From positions 1 to 64,000 of the forward strand of contig JAWKTN010000008.1 in the NCBI GenBank assembly GCA_041399065.1: 64,000 bases of DNA, given 5' to 3'. Source of the stretch: JAGQPD01 sp020426865. Its GTDB lineage: Bacteria > Planctomycetota > Planctomycetia > Pirellulales > Pirellulaceae. The position numbers and the translations under genes are program-made. Positions 63,663 to 64,000 of this stretch are shown here, one piece after another (the stretch's first letter is position 1; every line of letters begins with the position of its first letter). The notes below the pieces were generated by a model. The model made no database searches. It was not told the DNA's origin and saw only the letters and a list, made by a program, of their open reading frames with translations.

Positions 63663-64000
63663 ATGCTACGCGAGTATTTGTTTGCCAAGATCCACCGGTG
63701 CGTGGTGACCGGGTGTCATCCGAACTACATGGGGTCGATCACGATCGATCCGGAGCTACTGGACTGCACTGGTATCCAGGTCAATGAAAAAGTGTTGATT
63801 GCCGATTGCGAGAATGGCAATCGATTTGAGACGTACGTTTTTGAAGGGGAACGTGGCTCAGGTCAGATTTTGCTCAATGGTGCCGCCGCCACGCTCACTC
63901 AGGTCGGCCATCGGGTATTGGTCATGGCATTCTGCCAGTTGACGCCGGAAGAGGCCTGCACCCATCGACCGAAGGTAGTGATTTGCGACGAGCGCAATCG
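63663..64000 (+). CDS. panD: Aspartate 1-decarboxylase (partial, runs off the window)
   Basis: The first 112 codons of PanD, which makes beta-alanine from aspartate for pantothenate and coenzyme A. The start MLREYLFAKIHRCVVTGC is followed by YMGSITID. Gly24-Ser25 is the site where the family's proenzyme cleaves itself and turns Ser25 into the pyruvoyl group. K9 is the conserved active-site lysine. GERGSGQILLNGAAATL near 73-89 is also conserved. Other members have about 115-140 residues, so only the last part is missing. Confidence 0.93.
   Translation, partial: MLREYLFAKIHRCVVTGCHPNYMGSITIDPELLDCTGIQVNEKVLIADCENGNRFETYVFEGERGSGQILLNGAAATLTQVGHRVLVMAFCQLTPEEACTHRPKVVICDERN

Overview
The window is about 64 kb of a moderately GC-rich bacterial chromosome. 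It almost certainly comes from a planctomycete of the Pirellulales / Rhodopirellula type. The evidence is the combination of two planctomycete-cytochrome (PSCyt1/DUF1549/DUF1553) genes each paired with a DUF1501 gene, giant secreted proteins with the LEPR-XLL N-terminal motif, PEP-CTERM tails, a small membrane protein starting with the NPYQSP motif, ECF sigma factors next to Ser/Thr kinases, and a long lineage-style RpoD. Many starts lack a clear Shine-Dalgarno sequence and genes are mostly single or in short runs. I see no tRNA, rRNA, CRISPR array, transposase or prophage.

Layout. 1-707: no gene, one copy of a dispersed 21-bp repeat. 708-4870: PSCyt/DUF1553 and DUF1501 genes overlapping by 4 bp. 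4951-8873: a Ser/Thr kinase with SRPBCC, DUF5939-like and degenerate cyclase regions, divergent from an ECF-like sigma factor with a good promoter. 9060-16119: a 1813-residue secreted repeat protein with dockerin-like and PEP-CTERM ends, then a LEPR-XLL protein. 16248-18624: M42 peptidase, a CinA C-terminal-domain protein and a small membrane protein. 18676-23094: hom, a phosphoglycerate-mutase-like gene (proposed homoserine kinase family) and lysC, an aspartate-family amino acid cluster. 23095-25290: a 260-bp tandem duplication ahead of a lipoprotein gene, and a PEP-CTERM protein under a promoter with a palindromic operator. 25606-28046: a PLP enzyme of the Cys/Met class and an ECF sigma factor. 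28280-37435: a 3051-residue surface/extracellular protein. 37432-40872: a kinase with a C-terminal TPR-like region. 40956-44459: hemB, a truncated-looking Gly-rich protein and hemL. 44898-48978: the second DUF1553/DUF1501 pair. 49115-55703: tsaB, two tandem metallophosphoesterases, yidC and mnmE. 55709-58976: a PhoD-type phosphatase divergent from a PP2C phosphatase, with two families of short tandem repeats between them. 59083-60777: rpoD. 61486-64000: a Tat-exported sugar isomerase-like protein, a ribbon-helix-helix-like protein and the start of panD.

Housekeeping themes are tetrapyrrole synthesis (hemB, hemL), aspartate-derived amino acids (hom, apgM-like, lysC), tRNA modification (tsaB, mnmE) and membrane protein insertion (yidC). 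The rest is signalling (two kinases, one PP2C phosphatase, three sigma factors) and secreted proteins typical of this phylum.

The most interesting observations are a 21-bp near-palindrome found five times (three intergenic, one inside mnmE, one inside the giant gene) with a 12-bp invariant core; a kinase carrying what looks like a dead class III cyclase; a hom / apgM-like / lysC cluster lacking a standard homoserine kinase; a YidC with an inserted PDZ-like domain; and several unexplained short tandem repeats and hairpins in intergenic DNA. No complete novel system could be proven from sequence reading alone.
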